Assembly (NCBI GenBank): GCA_009995705.1
Contig: JAADBR010000004.1
Coordinates: 1 to 64,000, forward strand
Length of the DNA stretch: 64,000 nt
Reading direction: 5' to 3'
Source: Microcystis aeruginosa W13-11
Lineage (GTDB): Bacteria; Cyanobacteriota; Cyanobacteriia; Cyanobacteriales; Microcystaceae
Positions 9,215 to 19,704 of the stretch are shown here, one piece after another. The first letter of the stretch is position 1; every line of letters begins with the position of its first letter. The translations under genes were made by a program, and so were the position numbers. A model generated the notes under the pieces. The model did not search any database and was not told the origin of the DNA. It saw only the letters and a program-made list of their open reading frames with translations.

Positions 9215-11602
9215 TTAACCCACTGGTTGTAACTGTAATTGCGAGAGAATATCGCTCTGCTCGGAGCGCTGATGACTAGAGACTGTCACCACACCGTCCG
9301 CAGTTACATCTAATAGCGCATGGTCTCCGGAATTGACTTTTCCCGATAACATCGCGACCGCTAAACTATCCTCTAAGCGTCGAGTTAAAGCACGACGTAA
9401 AGGCCGCGCACCGTAGCTAGGATCATAACCCTCATTGATGACCAAATCCTTAAAAGCGGCGGTAACTTCCACAGAAATGCCTTTTTCTGCCAATTGTTTG
9501 GCTAGATCTGCGATGAGAATATCGGCAATCTGGGTAACTTCTTCGCGAGTTAACTGTCGGAAAACAATGATTTCATCGAGACGGTTGAGAAATTCGGGAC
9601 GGAAATATTGTTTTAACTCGTCTGTCACCCGATTAGAAATCTGTTGGTAACGCGATTGAGCCAAATCGTCAGCCATCTCGAATCCTAAGCTATTACCGCC
9701 TTTTTCGATGACTTTTGAGCCAATATTCGAGGTCATGATAATTAGGGTATTCTTAAAGTCCACCCGACGACCTTGGGAATCGGTCAAACGACCATCTTCT
9801 AACAGTTGCAGGAGAAGATTAAAAACATCGGGATGTGCTTTCTCGATTTCGTCAAACAAAACTACTTTATAGGGTTGACGACGCACTGCTTCCGTTAACT
9901 GACCGCCTTCATTGTAACCGATGTATCCGGGAGGCGCACCAATTAATTTAGAAACCGTGTGGGATTCCATAAATTCCGACATATCTAGGCGAATCATACT
10001 GGATTCCGAGCCAAAGAGTAACTTAGCTAAGGCTTTCGTTAATTCAGTTTTACCCACTCCCGTGGGACCTGCAAAAATAAACGAGGCAATCGGACGGTTA
10101 GGATTCTTTAAATTTACTCGCGCTCGACGAATAGCACGAGAAACGGCATTCACTGCCTCCTGTTGGCCAATAATCCGCTCGTGCAGTTGATATTCCAGAT
10201 TTAAGAGCGATTCCGACTCAGTTTCAGTTAATTGGGTAACGGGAATACCTGTCCAAGCGGCGACAATTTGGGCGATTTCCTCCGCATCCACCACCGGAAT
10301 TAAAGATTCGGGGTTAATTAGGGGTGATTCTTCGCTAACCTCCGCAGGACTTTTACTTTGTAGGGAATAGCGCAGATGGGTGCGGGATCCTGCTTCATCG
10401 AGAAGATCGATCGCTTTGTCTGGTAAAAAACGATCATTGATATAGCGCGAGGATAGATTAACGGCAGCTTCGATCGCTTTTTGATCGTATTTTACCTGAT
10501 GGAAATCCTCGTAGGTGGCTTTTAAACCGCGTAAAATCTCGAGCGCTTGCTCTTTAGTCGGTTCTCCCACCATAACTGGCTGAAAACGTCTTTCTAGAGC
10601 CGCATCTCGCTCAATATGCTTTTTATACTCATCGAGAGTGGTGGCCCCTAAACAATGTAACTCGCCGCGAGCTAAAGCAGGTTTAAGCAAGTTAGAGGCA
10701 TCCATAGCTCCTCCCATGCTACCAGCACCCACAAGAGTGTGAATTTCATCAATAAACAGGATAATACTGCCCGATTTGCGAACTTCCTCCACAACCCCCT
10801 TTAAACGTTCCTCAAAATCGCCGCGAAAACGGGTTCCCGCCAGTAAAGACCCCATATCGAGGGCAATTACCTGTTTATCCCGCAAAAGTTCGGGAATATC
10901 GCCATTATAGATGCGTTGTGCTAACCCTTCAGCGATCGCAGTTTTGCCCACCCCCGGCGCACCGAGTAAAATCGGATTATTCTTGCTGCGACGGCCTAAA
11001 ATTTGGATAACTCGCTGGATTTCTGGCTCTCTACCGATTACAGGGTCAATTTTGCCATTTTTGACCTCTTGGCTTAAATTGCGACTGTATTGGGCTAAAA
11101 CACCGCCTTGGAGAGCATTTTTTGGGTCTTCATAGTCACTGGTTGCCGTGAAGCGACCACTAGCGACTTTTTCCCCAGCATTTTTCAGTAAAAGGCCGCG
11201 AAGTTTGATCAAATCAACACCCTGCATAATTAAAATTTTAGCGGCTAGGGATTCGGGATCGGCGGTGATAGCGAGTAATAGATGTTCAGGTGCGATCGCC
11301 TGTTCCCCTAATTGTCGAGCTTCCTGAAATGCTTGCTCGAACATCTTTTTCGCTTTCGGGGTAAAAGGGATATTAACGGGACTGTAACCGGTGCCGCGGC
11401 CGGTCATCCCTTCAATCACGCGGCGACTTTCGTGCAGGGTGACTTTTAAATCCTTAAGAATTAAGGCTGCGGTGGCGGTGGCTTCTCCTATCAATCCTAA
11501 CAGTAAATGCTCCGTACCGACGACACTGTGACCAGTACGACGGGCTTCCTCTTGGGCGAACATCACCGCTTTGATAGCTTTCTGGTTAAAGTATTCAAAC
11601 AT
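9215..11602 (-). CDS. clpC: ClpC, HSP100 unfoldase of the Clp protease
   Basis: The 795-residue protein has a duplicated Clp N-domain (about residues 4-145), a first AAA+ module with Walker A GAPGVGKT at 214-221 and a DEIHTL Walker B, a middle domain, and a second AAA+ module with GPTGVGKTE near residue 520. The loop NSLGFEM is the usual LGF/IGF site for docking on ClpP. It unfolds substrates for ClpP/ClpR and is essential in cyanobacteria. It is monocistronic with its own terminator. Family certain. Confidence 0.96.
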   Translation of the reverse strand: MFEYFNQKAIKAVMFAQEEARRTGHSVVGTEHLLLGLIGEATATAALILKDLKVTLHESRRVIEGMTGRGTGYSPVNIPFTPKAKKMFEQAFQEARQLGEQAIAPEHLLLAITADPESLAAKILIMQGVDLIKLRGLLLKNAGEKVASGRFTATSDYEDPKNALQGGVLAQYSRNLSQEVKNGKIDPVIGREPEIQRVIQILGRRSKNNPILLGAPGVGKTAIAEGLAQRIYNGDIPELLRDKQVIALDMGSLLAGTRFRGDFEERLKGVVEEVRKSGSIILFIDEIHTLVGAGSMGGAMDASNLLKPALARGELHCLGATTLDEYKKHIERDAALERRFQPVMVGEPTKEQALEILRGLKATYEDFHQVKYDQKAIEAAVNLSSRYINDRFLPDKAIDLLDEAGSRTHLRYSLQSKSPAEVSEESPLINPESLIPVVDAEEIAQIVAAWTGIPVTQLTETESESLLNLEYQLHERIIGQQEAVNAVSRAIRRARVNLKNPNRPIASFIFAGPTGVGKTELTKALAKLLFGSESSMIRLDMSEFMESHTVSKLIGAPPGYIGYNEGGQLTEAVRRQPYKVVLFDEIEKAHPDVFNLLLQLLEDGRLTDSQGRRVDFKNTLIIMTSNIGSKVIEKGGNSLGFEMADDLAQSRYQQISNRVTDELKQYFRPEFLNRLDEIIVFRQLTREEVTQIADILIADLAKQLAEKGISVEVTAAFKDLVINEGYDPSYGARPLRRALTRRLEDSLAVAMLSGKVNSGDHALLDVTADGVVTVSSHQRSEQSDILSQLQLQPVG

Positions 11603-12176
11603 GATCGACGGCTTCCTGGCTACTGGGCTTTACTTGTTACTGTAACGTTTTCTTTACATTAGCCGGAAGGGGGATATCCGTATCAGCAGGGTGGGTTAGG
11701 AGGCAGTCCCGATGCCAAAGTTGGCACCGCCAAGTATGAAAATATGATGGACTCCAATTAAGGCTAAGACAAAAAGGCCGTTCCCTCAATAGAGCTTTCT
11801 AGTCTGAGAGGGAGTCGAACCAAGATACCCAGAGGCATCGCCAATTGTGGCTACAGACTTCTAACCAAGATCAAGGTAAGCACGCCAGTCAGAAGCGATC
11901 CTAATTCAGACGGGGAAATTAGTCAATTTCACGCACAACGATGATCTTTTTTTTGTGTAGTTTTATTGCAAAAAAAAAGTTTTTTTGACAAAAAGCAGCA
12001 AGTATGATAGAGACGCTGGTGTATTTCTGGCTGGGCCTGATTATTGCAGAGTTAGGACAAAATCAGAGGATTTTCTGTTTTCAAGTGATGAAATACAGAA
12101 AAGCAGCAATTCGATCGAGAAATCGATAAAAACAGCCTAGACTAGAAAAAGAATCCTCTATCCTGACAGCTATCCT
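11603..12176. other. Divergent intergenic region between clpC and rnz
   Basis: There is no coding region. Each half should hold a promoter: clpC to the left, rnz to the right. A run of T (11946-11953) and an A9GT7 tract (11969-11985) make a bent AT-rich patch near the middle. The segment 11690-11900 has higher GC and several short inverted words, including GGTTCGACTCCC on the minus strand, but I could not fold it into a tRNA or tmRNA. Confidence 0.4.
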
Positions 12177-13133
12177 GTGGAGATTACTTTTTTAGGAACC
12201 AGTTCTGGGGTTCCCACTCGGTCTCGTAATGTCTCTAGTATCGCCCTTCGTTTGCCGCAACGGGCGGAAATATGGCTGTTTGACTGTGGAGAAGGAACTC
12301 AACACCAGTTACTGCGTAGCGACCTGAAAAGTTCCCAAATCCGACGCATTTTTATCACCCACATGCACGGGGATCATATCTTTGGTTTAATGGGATTGTT
12401 AGCCAGTATTGGATTAGCCGGTTCTGCTCAGGATATTGATATCTACGGACCCCCCGGACTAGGGGACTATCTGCGTGCTTGTGCTAAGTATTCCTATACT
12501 AATTTAGCCAACCGGGTGCGTGTCCACCCCGTTTACCCCGGCATACTCTACGAAGATGAAGAATTTACCGTCTCCTGTCAGCTATTAAAACATCGTATTC
12601 CTGCCCACGGTTATCGTATCGTCGAAAAAGACCGTCCCGGACGTTTTGATGTGGAAAAAGCCAACGCTTTAGGTATTCCCCCCGGACCAATTTACGGCAA
12701 GCTGAAAAAAGGGGAAACTGTCACCCTCCCCGATGGCAGCAAAATTCGCGGTCAGTCCCTCTGCGGAGAAACGGAAATCGGCCGTAAAATTGCCTATTGT
12801 ACCGATACTATTTTCTGTGAAGGATCGATCGAATTGGCACAGAATGCAGATGTATTAATTCATGAGGCGACTTTTGCACACCAAGATGCCGGGTTAGCTT
12901 TTGAAAGTGTTCACTCTACTTCGACGATGGCAGCCCAAGTGGCCTTGGCAGCCAGGGTAAAATTGTTATTAATGACCCATTTTAGTCCCCGTTATCTACC
13001 GGGGAATTCTCTGGATATTTCCAATCTGTTAGAGGAAGCGCGGGCAATTTTTCCTAACACTAAATTGGCCTACGATTTCCTCATCTACGAAGTCCCCCGC
13101 AACCGTCAAGAAATCGCCTTAGGAGTTAAGTAA
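12177..13133 (+). CDS. rnz: Ribonuclease Z
   Basis: The 318-residue metallo-beta-lactamase-fold enzyme starts at GTG (MEITFLGTSSGVPT). It has FDCGEGTQHQLL and the zinc motif HMHGDH at residues 62-67, and further histidines in LLKHRIPAHGY, CTDTIF...IHEATF and LLMTHFSPRY. It removes 3' trailers from tRNA precursors. Length is typical of the short bacterial form. The next gene starts 2 bp after its stop, so the two are probably co-transcribed and translationally coupled. Confidence 0.93.
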   Translation: MEITFLGTSSGVPTRSRNVSSIALRLPQRAEIWLFDCGEGTQHQLLRSDLKSSQIRRIFITHMHGDHIFGLMGLLASIGLAGSAQDIDIYGPPGLGDYLRACAKYSYTNLANRVRVHPVYPGILYEDEEFTVSCQLLKHRIPAHGYRIVEKDRPGRFDVEKANALGIPPGPIYGKLKKGETVTLPDGSKIRGQSLCGETEIGRKIAYCTDTIFCEGSIELAQNADVLIHEATFAHQDAGLAFESVHSTSTMAAQVALAARVKLLLMTHFSPRYLPGNSLDISNLLEEARAIFPNTKLAYDFLIYEVPRNRQEIALGVK

Positions 13134-13135
13134 TT

Positions 13136-16100
13136 ATGCCAGCAGCAGTAGAAGAAAAAAGCATGGTTCCCACGGTTTTAGTGGGTATTGGTGGTACGGG
13201 TAACGAGATTTTATCGCGATTGCGTCGTTTAATCGAGGAAAGTTATGGCAGTTTGAGCAATTTTCCGATTGTCAGTTTTTTGGTGGTTGACACGGATAAG
13301 GATTATAAAATCAGTAATCCTGAAGCTGCCGGCAGTGCTTTTAAAGATAACGAAAAACACTGGGCCCGGGTGAGTGGAAAACAGGTACAGGAGATGGTAT
13401 CTGACATGGATAGATATCCCTGGATTAATAGTTGGTTTCCCCCGGAATTAGAGAGAAATATTACTTCCCTGGAAGCGGGAGCGGGACAAATTCGTGCCTG
13501 TGGTCGTTTTGCTTTATTTTGTAATTATCATGAGATCCAAAGGAAATTTCTAGACGCGGTGAGACGGGTAAAGGGACAAGAAAACTTTATGCTCGATCGC
13601 TATGGAATTAAAGTTAGTAATAGTGCTATTAACGTCTTTACTACGGGATCTTTAAACGGTGGTACGGGTAGCGGAATGTTAATTGATCTAGGTTACTGTA
13701 TTCGTAATTGGTTACGAGGGGAAAGTAGTCCTTTGAGTACGGCAATTGTTCCCACTCCTGAAGCATTTGCGGGGATTAGTGTCGGCGATCGAGTTTTGGC
13801 TAATGGTTACGCTGCCTTGATGGAATTAAATTACTTTTCTGACTACACAACCGAATATCATCAACAGTTTAGCAGTGGTTTAGTCGATGAAGTGGTTAGT
13901 AAATTACCCCCCTTTGATTTTACCTATTTAGTGGGGACAAAAAACGGCGAAGGTGATTTTAAACTCGGTCAAATTCGGGAAATGATCGCCCAAAATATTT
14001 TCCTAGATATGACCTCTGATTTTGCCCCCCATAAGCGTTCCATTAGAGATAATATTAAGGGTTCTTGGGCGCAAGCTGACCCAGGGGGGCGCGGTTATCC
14101 TAAGCAATTTATGAGTTTTGGACTATCAACTATTGAAATTCCTATTGCCCAAATTCGTGCCTCCTTATCGGAACGTTTAGCCAAAGATTTAATTAATTGG
14201 TGGCTGAATGATTCCGTGATTTTACCCGCTCAAATGTTGGATTTAGTCAGAGGTGATATCCTCAAAAAAATGCGTTTGAGCGAAGGGGAATTAATTATGG
14301 ATTTATGTGCCGACAAGGATCGCTCTTTAATTGCCATAATCTCCCAATGGACTAACGAAACTCGTCAGGAAATCAATCAAGATAATTGGCTCTCTTGTAC
14401 CAAACAGGGTGTTAATATTTTAGGCAATGAACAGGGGAAAATTCTGCAATTTATTGATGATTATTTAACACCAAGAGCCGAGGAATTTAAACGCAATCAT
14501 TTACTAGAATTGAGTCCCGATGAACGGATGCACGGCGATTACCTGAAAAAGATTTATAGTAATCGGGATGAAATTATTCAACGGGGTAAAAAGTCCCTAG
14601 AAATAGAGTTTTATAATATCCTTGAGGATCGGAACCGTGGAGTAAAATTTGCCGAAAGTTTTATTCTTTTAGTACGACAAATATTCACCGACATAGCAGA
14701 AAAATTCCGTCGCGATCAAGAACAGGTTTGGAGTCAAAACGAAAGTAAGCGTCAACGGGAATACGACACAGCCTTGGCAGAAATTAATGATCTGAAAGAT
14801 AAACTTCATATCTCGAAAAAAGATAAGATGGAACAATATTGTGAACAAGCTTTAACGGGATTGGAAGGCTATTTAATGGCCAATATTCAACGAAAAACCA
14901 GAGGTGCGGGAGTAGAGGTTATTAATCGTTTACTGGAACATCTTAATCAACTAGAAAGCCGTTTTAATCGCTTTCGTCAGAAGTTAATTCAAAGTCGCGA
15001 TCTATTTAATCTCCAGTCTAATCAACAGATTGATAGTGCCGATGCTTTGTTAATTAATGGAATTAAATTATTTGACAGACAAGAATTAAATAGTCTTTAT
15101 CAAGACTTTATCGAACAATTTGCTTCGGGGATTGCTGGTAACAAAAACGCCTACGATACGGGTATGGATAACCTTTGTTTACCCCTCTCAGAAGAAATTT
15201 TAAAGCAATCTAGTCCCCTCTGGAAAGAAACACGCCGCACCGACGAAAATATGCGTTTATTTGACATCACCGAGATTGCCGATATTCGTCAAGGTGATTT
15301 TCAAAAAATTATCCTAAACCAAGCTAATCAACTTCTACAAAATGCTCCCGCTAGTAGTCGCATTCAGCAGGAATTAGCCGCTTGCGATCGCTTGTTAAAA
15401 ATCTATAACAACGATGCCGATATTATCAATAATCTTCGCATTGCCTACCAAAAATCGCGACCCCTAATTATGCTCAATCCTGCGGTCTTGCGGGGAAAAG
15501 ATGCGGGTTTTACACCCCAATTAAATCAAAATGTTGCCCTGATTGGGGGAAGAAATACCAGTAACCCGGCAGCTCAAAAAATTATTCCGAAACTGCGGGA
15601 ATTTATTGCCAACGAAGACGATATTAAACCCTTGGGAGACGTGGAAAAATATCGTCTTGTCTTCGTGCAGGAAATTGGCGGTTTTTCCCTACGCTGTCTC
15701 GAGGGAATGCGAGAGTTGCGGCAATCCTATCAGGACTGGAAAGGAGAATTTATTCTCGCTAAACGCGCTCAACAAATGGGGGAAAATCGCGATTTACCCA
15801 TCCCCGTGCATATCCAAAAGGAACCGCCTTTCTGGGATGTTTTTCCCGAAGATCCGAGTATTTATCAATTGGTAGTAACAGCCCGAGCTTTGAAAGTGCT
15901 TTTTCCAGAAATCAATCGAGTCACTAATGAGAAAACAATTCGCTATGAAATTAAAACCGCAACGGGATTAAAAAAAGTCGATATCGCCACCAGTTGGGAA
16001 GACGCGGTACAGGTGTTAGAAGTAAAAGCTTGTCGCGAAGATAAGGAAAAAATTCAAAGTCAGGTGACAGCTAAGTTACAGGCTGCAGCCACTCCGGAGA

Positions 16101-16372
16101 AAAAACAAGCTTTGTATCGGACTTTCATTGAATATTTACAACAACGTTCCGAGGAGTTAACAGGAGGAAAAGATAATACAGAATATAAACGGGAAGATGC
16201 AATTATTTTGCAGTTAATCCATAACTATAAGTTGGATAGCGGTGGAGAAATTCCTCTTTCTCCGGTGACGGAAGTGGCTAACCCAGCTTTAATTATCTGC
16301 GGTAATTGTGGACATAAAAACCCGCCCTCGTCTAATTTTTGTTCTAAGTGTGGGGCAAAATTAGTTAAGTAG
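13136..16372 (+). CDS. Large tubulin-like protein with C-terminal zinc ribbon
   Basis: The 1078-residue product opens with a tubulin/FtsZ-type nucleotide fold: TVLVGIGGTGNEILSRLRR (about 14-32), a VDTDKDYK strand end, and the signature-like GSLNGGTGSGMLIDLGY with GGTGSG at 175-180. This matches the bacterial 'tubulin-like' (Tubulin_2) group. The middle (about 400-700) is helical and charged with coiled-coil character. The extreme C-terminus has two CxxC pairs (C1055/C1058 and C1069/C1072), a zinc ribbon. Function is unknown; polymerisation or a scaffold role is inference. It is coupled to rnz with a 2-bp gap. Confidence 0.75.
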   Translation: MPAAVEEKSMVPTVLVGIGGTGNEILSRLRRLIEESYGSLSNFPIVSFLVVDTDKDYKISNPEAAGSAFKDNEKHWARVSGKQVQEMVSDMDRYPWINSWFPPELERNITSLEAGAGQIRACGRFALFCNYHEIQRKFLDAVRRVKGQENFMLDRYGIKVSNSAINVFTTGSLNGGTGSGMLIDLGYCIRNWLRGESSPLSTAIVPTPEAFAGISVGDRVLANGYAALMELNYFSDYTTEYHQQFSSGLVDEVVSKLPPFDFTYLVGTKNGEGDFKLGQIREMIAQNIFLDMTSDFAPHKRSIRDNIKGSWAQADPGGRGYPKQFMSFGLSTIEIPIAQIRASLSERLAKDLINWWLNDSVILPAQMLDLVRGDILKKMRLSEGELIMDLCADKDRSLIAIISQWTNETRQEINQDNWLSCTKQGVNILGNEQGKILQFIDDYLTPRAEEFKRNHLLELSPDERMHGDYLKKIYSNRDEIIQRGKKSLEIEFYNILEDRNRGVKFAESFILLVRQIFTDIAEKFRRDQEQVWSQNESKRQREYDTALAEINDLKDKLHISKKDKMEQYCEQALTGLEGYLMANIQRKTRGAGVEVINRLLEHLNQLESRFNRFRQKLIQSRDLFNLQSNQQIDSADALLINGIKLFDRQELNSLYQDFIEQFASGIAGNKNAYDTGMDNLCLPLSEEILKQSSPLWKETRRTDENMRLFDITEIADIRQGDFQKIILNQANQLLQNAPASSRIQQELAACDRLLKIYNNDADIINNLRIAYQKSRPLIMLNPAVLRGKDAGFTPQLNQNVALIGGRNTSNPAAQKIIPKLREFIANEDDIKPLGDVEKYRLVFVQEIGGFSLRCLEGMRELRQSYQDWKGEFILAKRAQQMGENRDLPIPVHIQKEPPFWDVFPEDPSIYQLVVTARALKVLFPEINRVTNEKTIRYEIKTATGLKKVDIATSWEDAVQVLEVKACREDKEKIQSQVTAKLQAAATPEKKQALYRTFIEYLQQRSEELTGGKDNTEYKREDAIILQLIHNYKLDSGGEIPLSPVTEVANPALIICGNCGHKNPPSSNFCSKCGAKLVK

Positions 16373-16485
16373 AAATTAGATTTTGGGTTTGATCCCCCCT
16401 GCCCCCCTTGATAAGGGGGGTGACGATAGGCGGGGGGATCCCCCTTGATAAGGGGGGAATCTGACAATTTTTAACACCTACCTAA
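16366..16485 (-). repeat. Dispersed CCCCCCTTATCAAGGGGGG element, copy A
   Basis: Read on the minus strand this copy runs TTAGGTAGGTGTTAAAAATT, then two palindromic modules built on CCCCTTATCAAGGGGG, then GATCAAACCCAAAATCTA. It matches copies at 26175, 30604 and 52035. Its end lies across the stop codon of the tubulin-like gene (16370-16372). Confidence 0.8.
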
Positions 16486-16498
16486 TTTGACAGAAAAA

Positions 16499-16530
16499 GT
16501 GGGGGTGTTAGCTGGACTAACATCCCCCAC
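16499..16530 (+). terminator. GC-rich hairpin before argF
   Basis: GTGGGGGTGTTAG (16499-16511) pairs with CTAACATCCCCCAC (16517-16530) with one bulged base. No clean T-run follows, so it may be a processing or weak termination site for the rnz transcript. The rest of 16531-16665 is the argF leader with no other feature seen. Confidence 0.5.
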
Positions 16531-16665
16531 AATCAAAAATTTTCGGGAAAAATTGCCTAATAGCGAAAAAACTGGATTATAATAAGGTCTTTACTCAAGA
16601 TTTTTGCAGCCTCGCTAACTGCCATAAAAGCCAATCAAAACCCCTGTTTATCGAGAGAAAAACCA

Positions 16666-17592
16666 ATGGTAGCCACTTTGAAAGGACGAGATGTTTTAAG
16701 AATAACCGACATGAGTAGCCAAGAAATCAGCGCCCTACTCAATCTATCGGCACAGCTTAAAGCTGGTAATCTTAACCCTAGCTGCAACAAAGTCTTAGGA
16801 TTGCTATTTTATAAAGCTTCCACTAGGACCCGGGTTTCCTTTACCGTCGCTATGTACCAGTTAGGGGGACAGGTGATCGATCTTAATCCCAGTGTAACCC
16901 AAGTGGGGCGAGGGGAACCCTTAGCCGATACAGCCCGGGTACTCGATCGCTATCTCGATATTCTCGCAGTTCGCACCTTTAAACAAGAGGATTTAGAAGC
17001 TTTTGCTAATTATTCGCGCATCCCGATTATCAACGCTTTAACGGATTTAGAACATCCCTGTCAGATCTTAGCCGATTTACAGACTATCCAAGAGACTTTT
17101 CAGACTTTACGGGGAATTAACCTCACCTATGTGGGGGATGGTAATAATGTCGCTAATTCTCTCCTCTTAGGTGGCGCTTTGATGGGGTTGAATGTGCGGG
17201 TTGCCTCCCCCGCAAACTATCAGCCGGATGGGGAAATTGTCGCCAGCGCCCAAGCTATTGGCGAGAAAACCGGTAGTAAAATCTTAATTACCGACGATCC
17301 CGTTATGGCAGTAAAAGACTCTCAGGTGGTCTATACTGATGTCTGGGCAAGTATGGGACAAGAAAGCCTCGCTGATGCCCGAATTCCCGTTTTTCAGCCC
17401 TACCAAGTCAATGAACAGCTAATGAGTCACGCTGACAAAGACGCGATTATTCTCCATTGTTTACCTGCTCACCGCGGCGAAGAAATTACCGACGGGGCGA
17501 TCGAGGGTGTACAATCAAAAGTCTGGGAGCAAGCGGAAAATCGGATGCACGCCCAAAAAGCTTTAATGGTGAGTTTATTGGGATTAATCTAG
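16666..17592 (+). CDS. argF: Ornithine carbamoyltransferase
   Basis: This enzyme makes citrulline from ornithine and carbamoyl phosphate in arginine synthesis. The 308 residues show the carbamoyl phosphate site STRTR (52-56), HPCQ (130-133) and the late HCLPAHRGEE motif. The ornithine-binding DVWASMGQE segment separates it from aspartate carbamoyltransferase. Length and start (MVATLKGRDVL) are normal for the anabolic enzyme. It is monocistronic. Confidence 0.95.
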   Translation: MVATLKGRDVLRITDMSSQEISALLNLSAQLKAGNLNPSCNKVLGLLFYKASTRTRVSFTVAMYQLGGQVIDLNPSVTQVGRGEPLADTARVLDRYLDILAVRTFKQEDLEAFANYSRIPIINALTDLEHPCQILADLQTIQETFQTLRGINLTYVGDGNNVANSLLLGGALMGLNVRVASPANYQPDGEIVASAQAIGEKTGSKILITDDPVMAVKDSQVVYTDVWASMGQESLADARIPVFQPYQVNEQLMSHADKDAIILHCLPAHRGEEITDGAIEGVQSKVWEQAENRMHAQKALMVSLLGLI

Positions 17593-17724
17593 CTCCCGAT
17601 GCTCAGTTACCTAAAATAATTATTAAACTCGATCATCAATCATCCTAAAACCTGTCCGACACCAGAAGTTAACGCTAGGATTGATGGTGAGAGCAATCAT
17701 CAGGGCAGCCTCCACACAAACTAT

Positions 17725-18150
17725 ATGTCAGACACCTCCGCAGTTAAACAGTATCTCGCCCATTGGTTTCAATTGGGAAAAAAAGTTATTTGTCCCAAAA
17801 ACCAAGCTATGCTATTGCCGCTGCCAATTTTCAATGGCGATCGCTATTCAGCGGAGTTTGAAGATTGTTGGCAAAGAATTCTCGATCCTGAAAGTGGCGA
17901 TTGTTATCTAGAAGGTACTCAACAAACTATCCAAGACTTACTTTCCCCTCAATGGGAATTTCACCCCTGCGCTCGTTGTACTATACCTGTACCAATTGAG
18001 GTACTGGGCCAATCGGGTTTATCCTGTCCCTGCCATGATTTGAGTAATTGGCCCAATTTAGAATTACCATTACCCCATTTACCCGTCAATAGTCAAGAAA
18101 ATCTCGATCGCATCCGGCAAAGATTGCTAAAAAATTCCCACCCACATTAA
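17725..18150 (+). CDS. Cys-rich protein of unknown function
   Basis: The 141-residue product shows C82/C85 (CARC) and C101/C103/H104 (CPCH), a spacing that could bind zinc, plus C23, C48 and C60. A Pro/Leu-rich tail ends in SQENLDRIRQRLLK. There is no signal peptide or membrane segment. I do not recognise the family by name; it looks like a conserved cyanobacterial hypothetical. It follows argF on the same strand with a 132-bp gap and converges on malQ. Confidence 0.6.
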   Translation: MSDTSAVKQYLAHWFQLGKKVICPKNQAMLLPLPIFNGDRYSAEFEDCWQRILDPESGDCYLEGTQQTIQDLLSPQWEFHPCARCTIPVPIEVLGQSGLSCPCHDLSNWPNLELPLPHLPVNSQENLDRIRQRLLKNSHPH

Positions 18151-18161
18151 CCAGACAAAAA

Positions 18162-18183
18162 GAGACGTTAGGAATAACGTCTC
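18162..18183 (-). terminator. malQ terminator
   Basis: Perfect 9-bp arms GAGACGTTA/TAACGTCTC enclose a 4-nt loop. Read on the minus strand the stem is followed by TTTTTG, 18 bp past the malQ stop. Confidence 0.8.
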
Positions 18184-18201
18184 GAAAAAAAGGATTGAGA
18201 T

Positions 18202-19704
18202 TTAACGATTTCTGCCAAAAAGATTGACTAAATCTCGCAATCTCCCGCTATATTCTCCGGTTAAAGCTTCCTGACGATAGCGCCATGACCAATTGCCTTC
18301 TGCGACACTGGGGGTATTCATCCGCGCATCCGATCCCAAACCTAACACATCCTGTAACGGTACGATCGCCTGATTAGCCACGGAACTATAGGCCAGTCGA
18401 ATCAGATCCCAAGCCACTCCCTGACCACTGGGAGCGCCAAGATATTGATATAGTCGCGCTTTTTCGTAGTCATTGGCGTTATCCTGAAACCAGCCCACAG
18501 TAGTATTATTATCGTGAGTGCCGGTATAAATCACACAGTTGCGTTCGACGTTGAAAGGAAGATAGGGATTACCCGCATCACCCCCAAAAGCAAAGTGGAG
18601 AATCTTCATACCGGGGAAAGCAAAGTGATCGCGAAAATCTAGGACTGCTTGGTCAATATCGCCCAAATCTTCGGCAATAATCGGCAATTTACCTAAACGA
18701 GAGCCAATAGTATTAAAGAGATCATAACCTGGGGCTTTTAGCCAATGACCATTAATAGCATTTTCCTGGCCAAAAGCCACCGCCCAATAGGACTCTAATC
18801 CGCGAAAATGATCGATACGGATGATATCGACTAGGGAAAGAACCGCTTTTAAACGGCGTAGCCACCAGTCAAAGCCCGTATTTTTGAGATAATCCCAGTT
18901 ATAGAGAGGATTGCCCCATAATTGCCCCGTTTCTGAGAAATAATCCGGGGGAACCCCGGCCACTTCCAAGGGATTACCGGTTTGGGGATCTAGTCGGAAA
19001 ACCTGCGGATTTGCCCAAACATCGGCACTATTATGGGAGACATAAATGGGGATGTCACCGATAATCTCGATACCGAGGGAGTTAGCATAGCGTTTTAGGG
19101 CTAACCACTGCTCAAAAAACTCAAATTGCAGGAATTTGTGCAGAAAAATCTCCTCTTGTAACTCCTGTTTCGGTGTTTCCAACGCTCCCCAATGACGTTC
19201 GCGAATTTCTGTCGGCCATTCCATCCATGCTTTACCCTGATAAGCGTGGGATAGGGCCATAAATAGGGCGTAATCCTCTAACCAATCAGCATTGCCACCA
19301 CAAAAGCCGGCAAACTGTTTGTAAAGAATTGTGTCAGAACCCTTGACAAAATTGCTCGCCGCCTTTCTAAGTAGGGGAATTTTCCAAGCGATCAATTTAT
19401 CAAAATCCACTTGATCGAGGGGAAAATCGGGAATATCCTCGAAATCTGCCTGACTAAGCAGGTTTTTTTCCCGAAGAATATCGAGACTAATCAGGAGATG
19501 ATTGCCAGCAATGGCACTAAAACTCATGTAGGGAGAGTTACCGTACCCTGTCGGGCCTAAAGGGAGAATTTGCCAGAGTTTTTGACCACTTTGAGCCAAA
19601 AAATCGATAAATTGATAGGCTTCCCTACCTAGTTCTCCAATCCCGTAACGGCCGGGGTGACTGGTGGGATGAAGCAAAATACCGCTAGAACGGCTAAAAG
19701 CCAT
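18202..19704 (-). CDS. malQ: 4-alpha-glucanotransferase (amylomaltase)
   Basis: The 500-residue GH77 enzyme opens FSRSSGILLHPTSHPGRYGIGELG. It shows the family landmarks WQILPLGPTGYGNSPY, GDIPIYVSHNSADVWA, the nucleophile region IIRIDHFRGLESYW, IIAEDLGDI and YTGTHDNNTTVGWF. It transfers maltodextrin segments during glycogen turnover in the cytosol. Length is standard. It is monocistronic and ends at its own terminator. Confidence 0.95.
   Translation of the reverse strand: MAFSRSSGILLHPTSHPGRYGIGELGREAYQFIDFLAQSGQKLWQILPLGPTGYGNSPYMSFSAIAGNHLLISLDILREKNLLSQADFEDIPDFPLDQVDFDKLIAWKIPLLRKAASNFVKGSDTILYKQFAGFCGGNADWLEDYALFMALSHAYQGKAWMEWPTEIRERHWGALETPKQELQEEIFLHKFLQFEFFEQWLALKRYANSLGIEIIGDIPIYVSHNSADVWANPQVFRLDPQTGNPLEVAGVPPDYFSETGQLWGNPLYNWDYLKNTGFDWWLRRLKAVLSLVDIIRIDHFRGLESYWAVAFGQENAINGHWLKAPGYDLFNTIGSRLGKLPIIAEDLGDIDQAVLDFRDHFAFPGMKILHFAFGGDAGNPYLPFNVERNCVIYTGTHDNNTTVGWFQDNANDYEKARLYQYLGAPSGQGVAWDLIRLAYSSVANQAIVPLQDVLGLGSDARMNTPSVAEGNWSWRYRQEALTGEYSGRLRDLVNLFGRNR

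Noticed and set aside
11690-11900. Possible tRNA or tmRNA end (GGTTCGACTCCC on the minus strand)
   Set aside because: The bases on either side do not form a 5-bp T-stem, no acceptor stem or CCA follows, and no anticodon arm could be found.
16225-16467. Minus-strand 80-residue frame with YQGGQGG
   Set aside because: It lies over the end of the tubulin-like gene and the palindromic element; the peptide is a by-product of the repeat.
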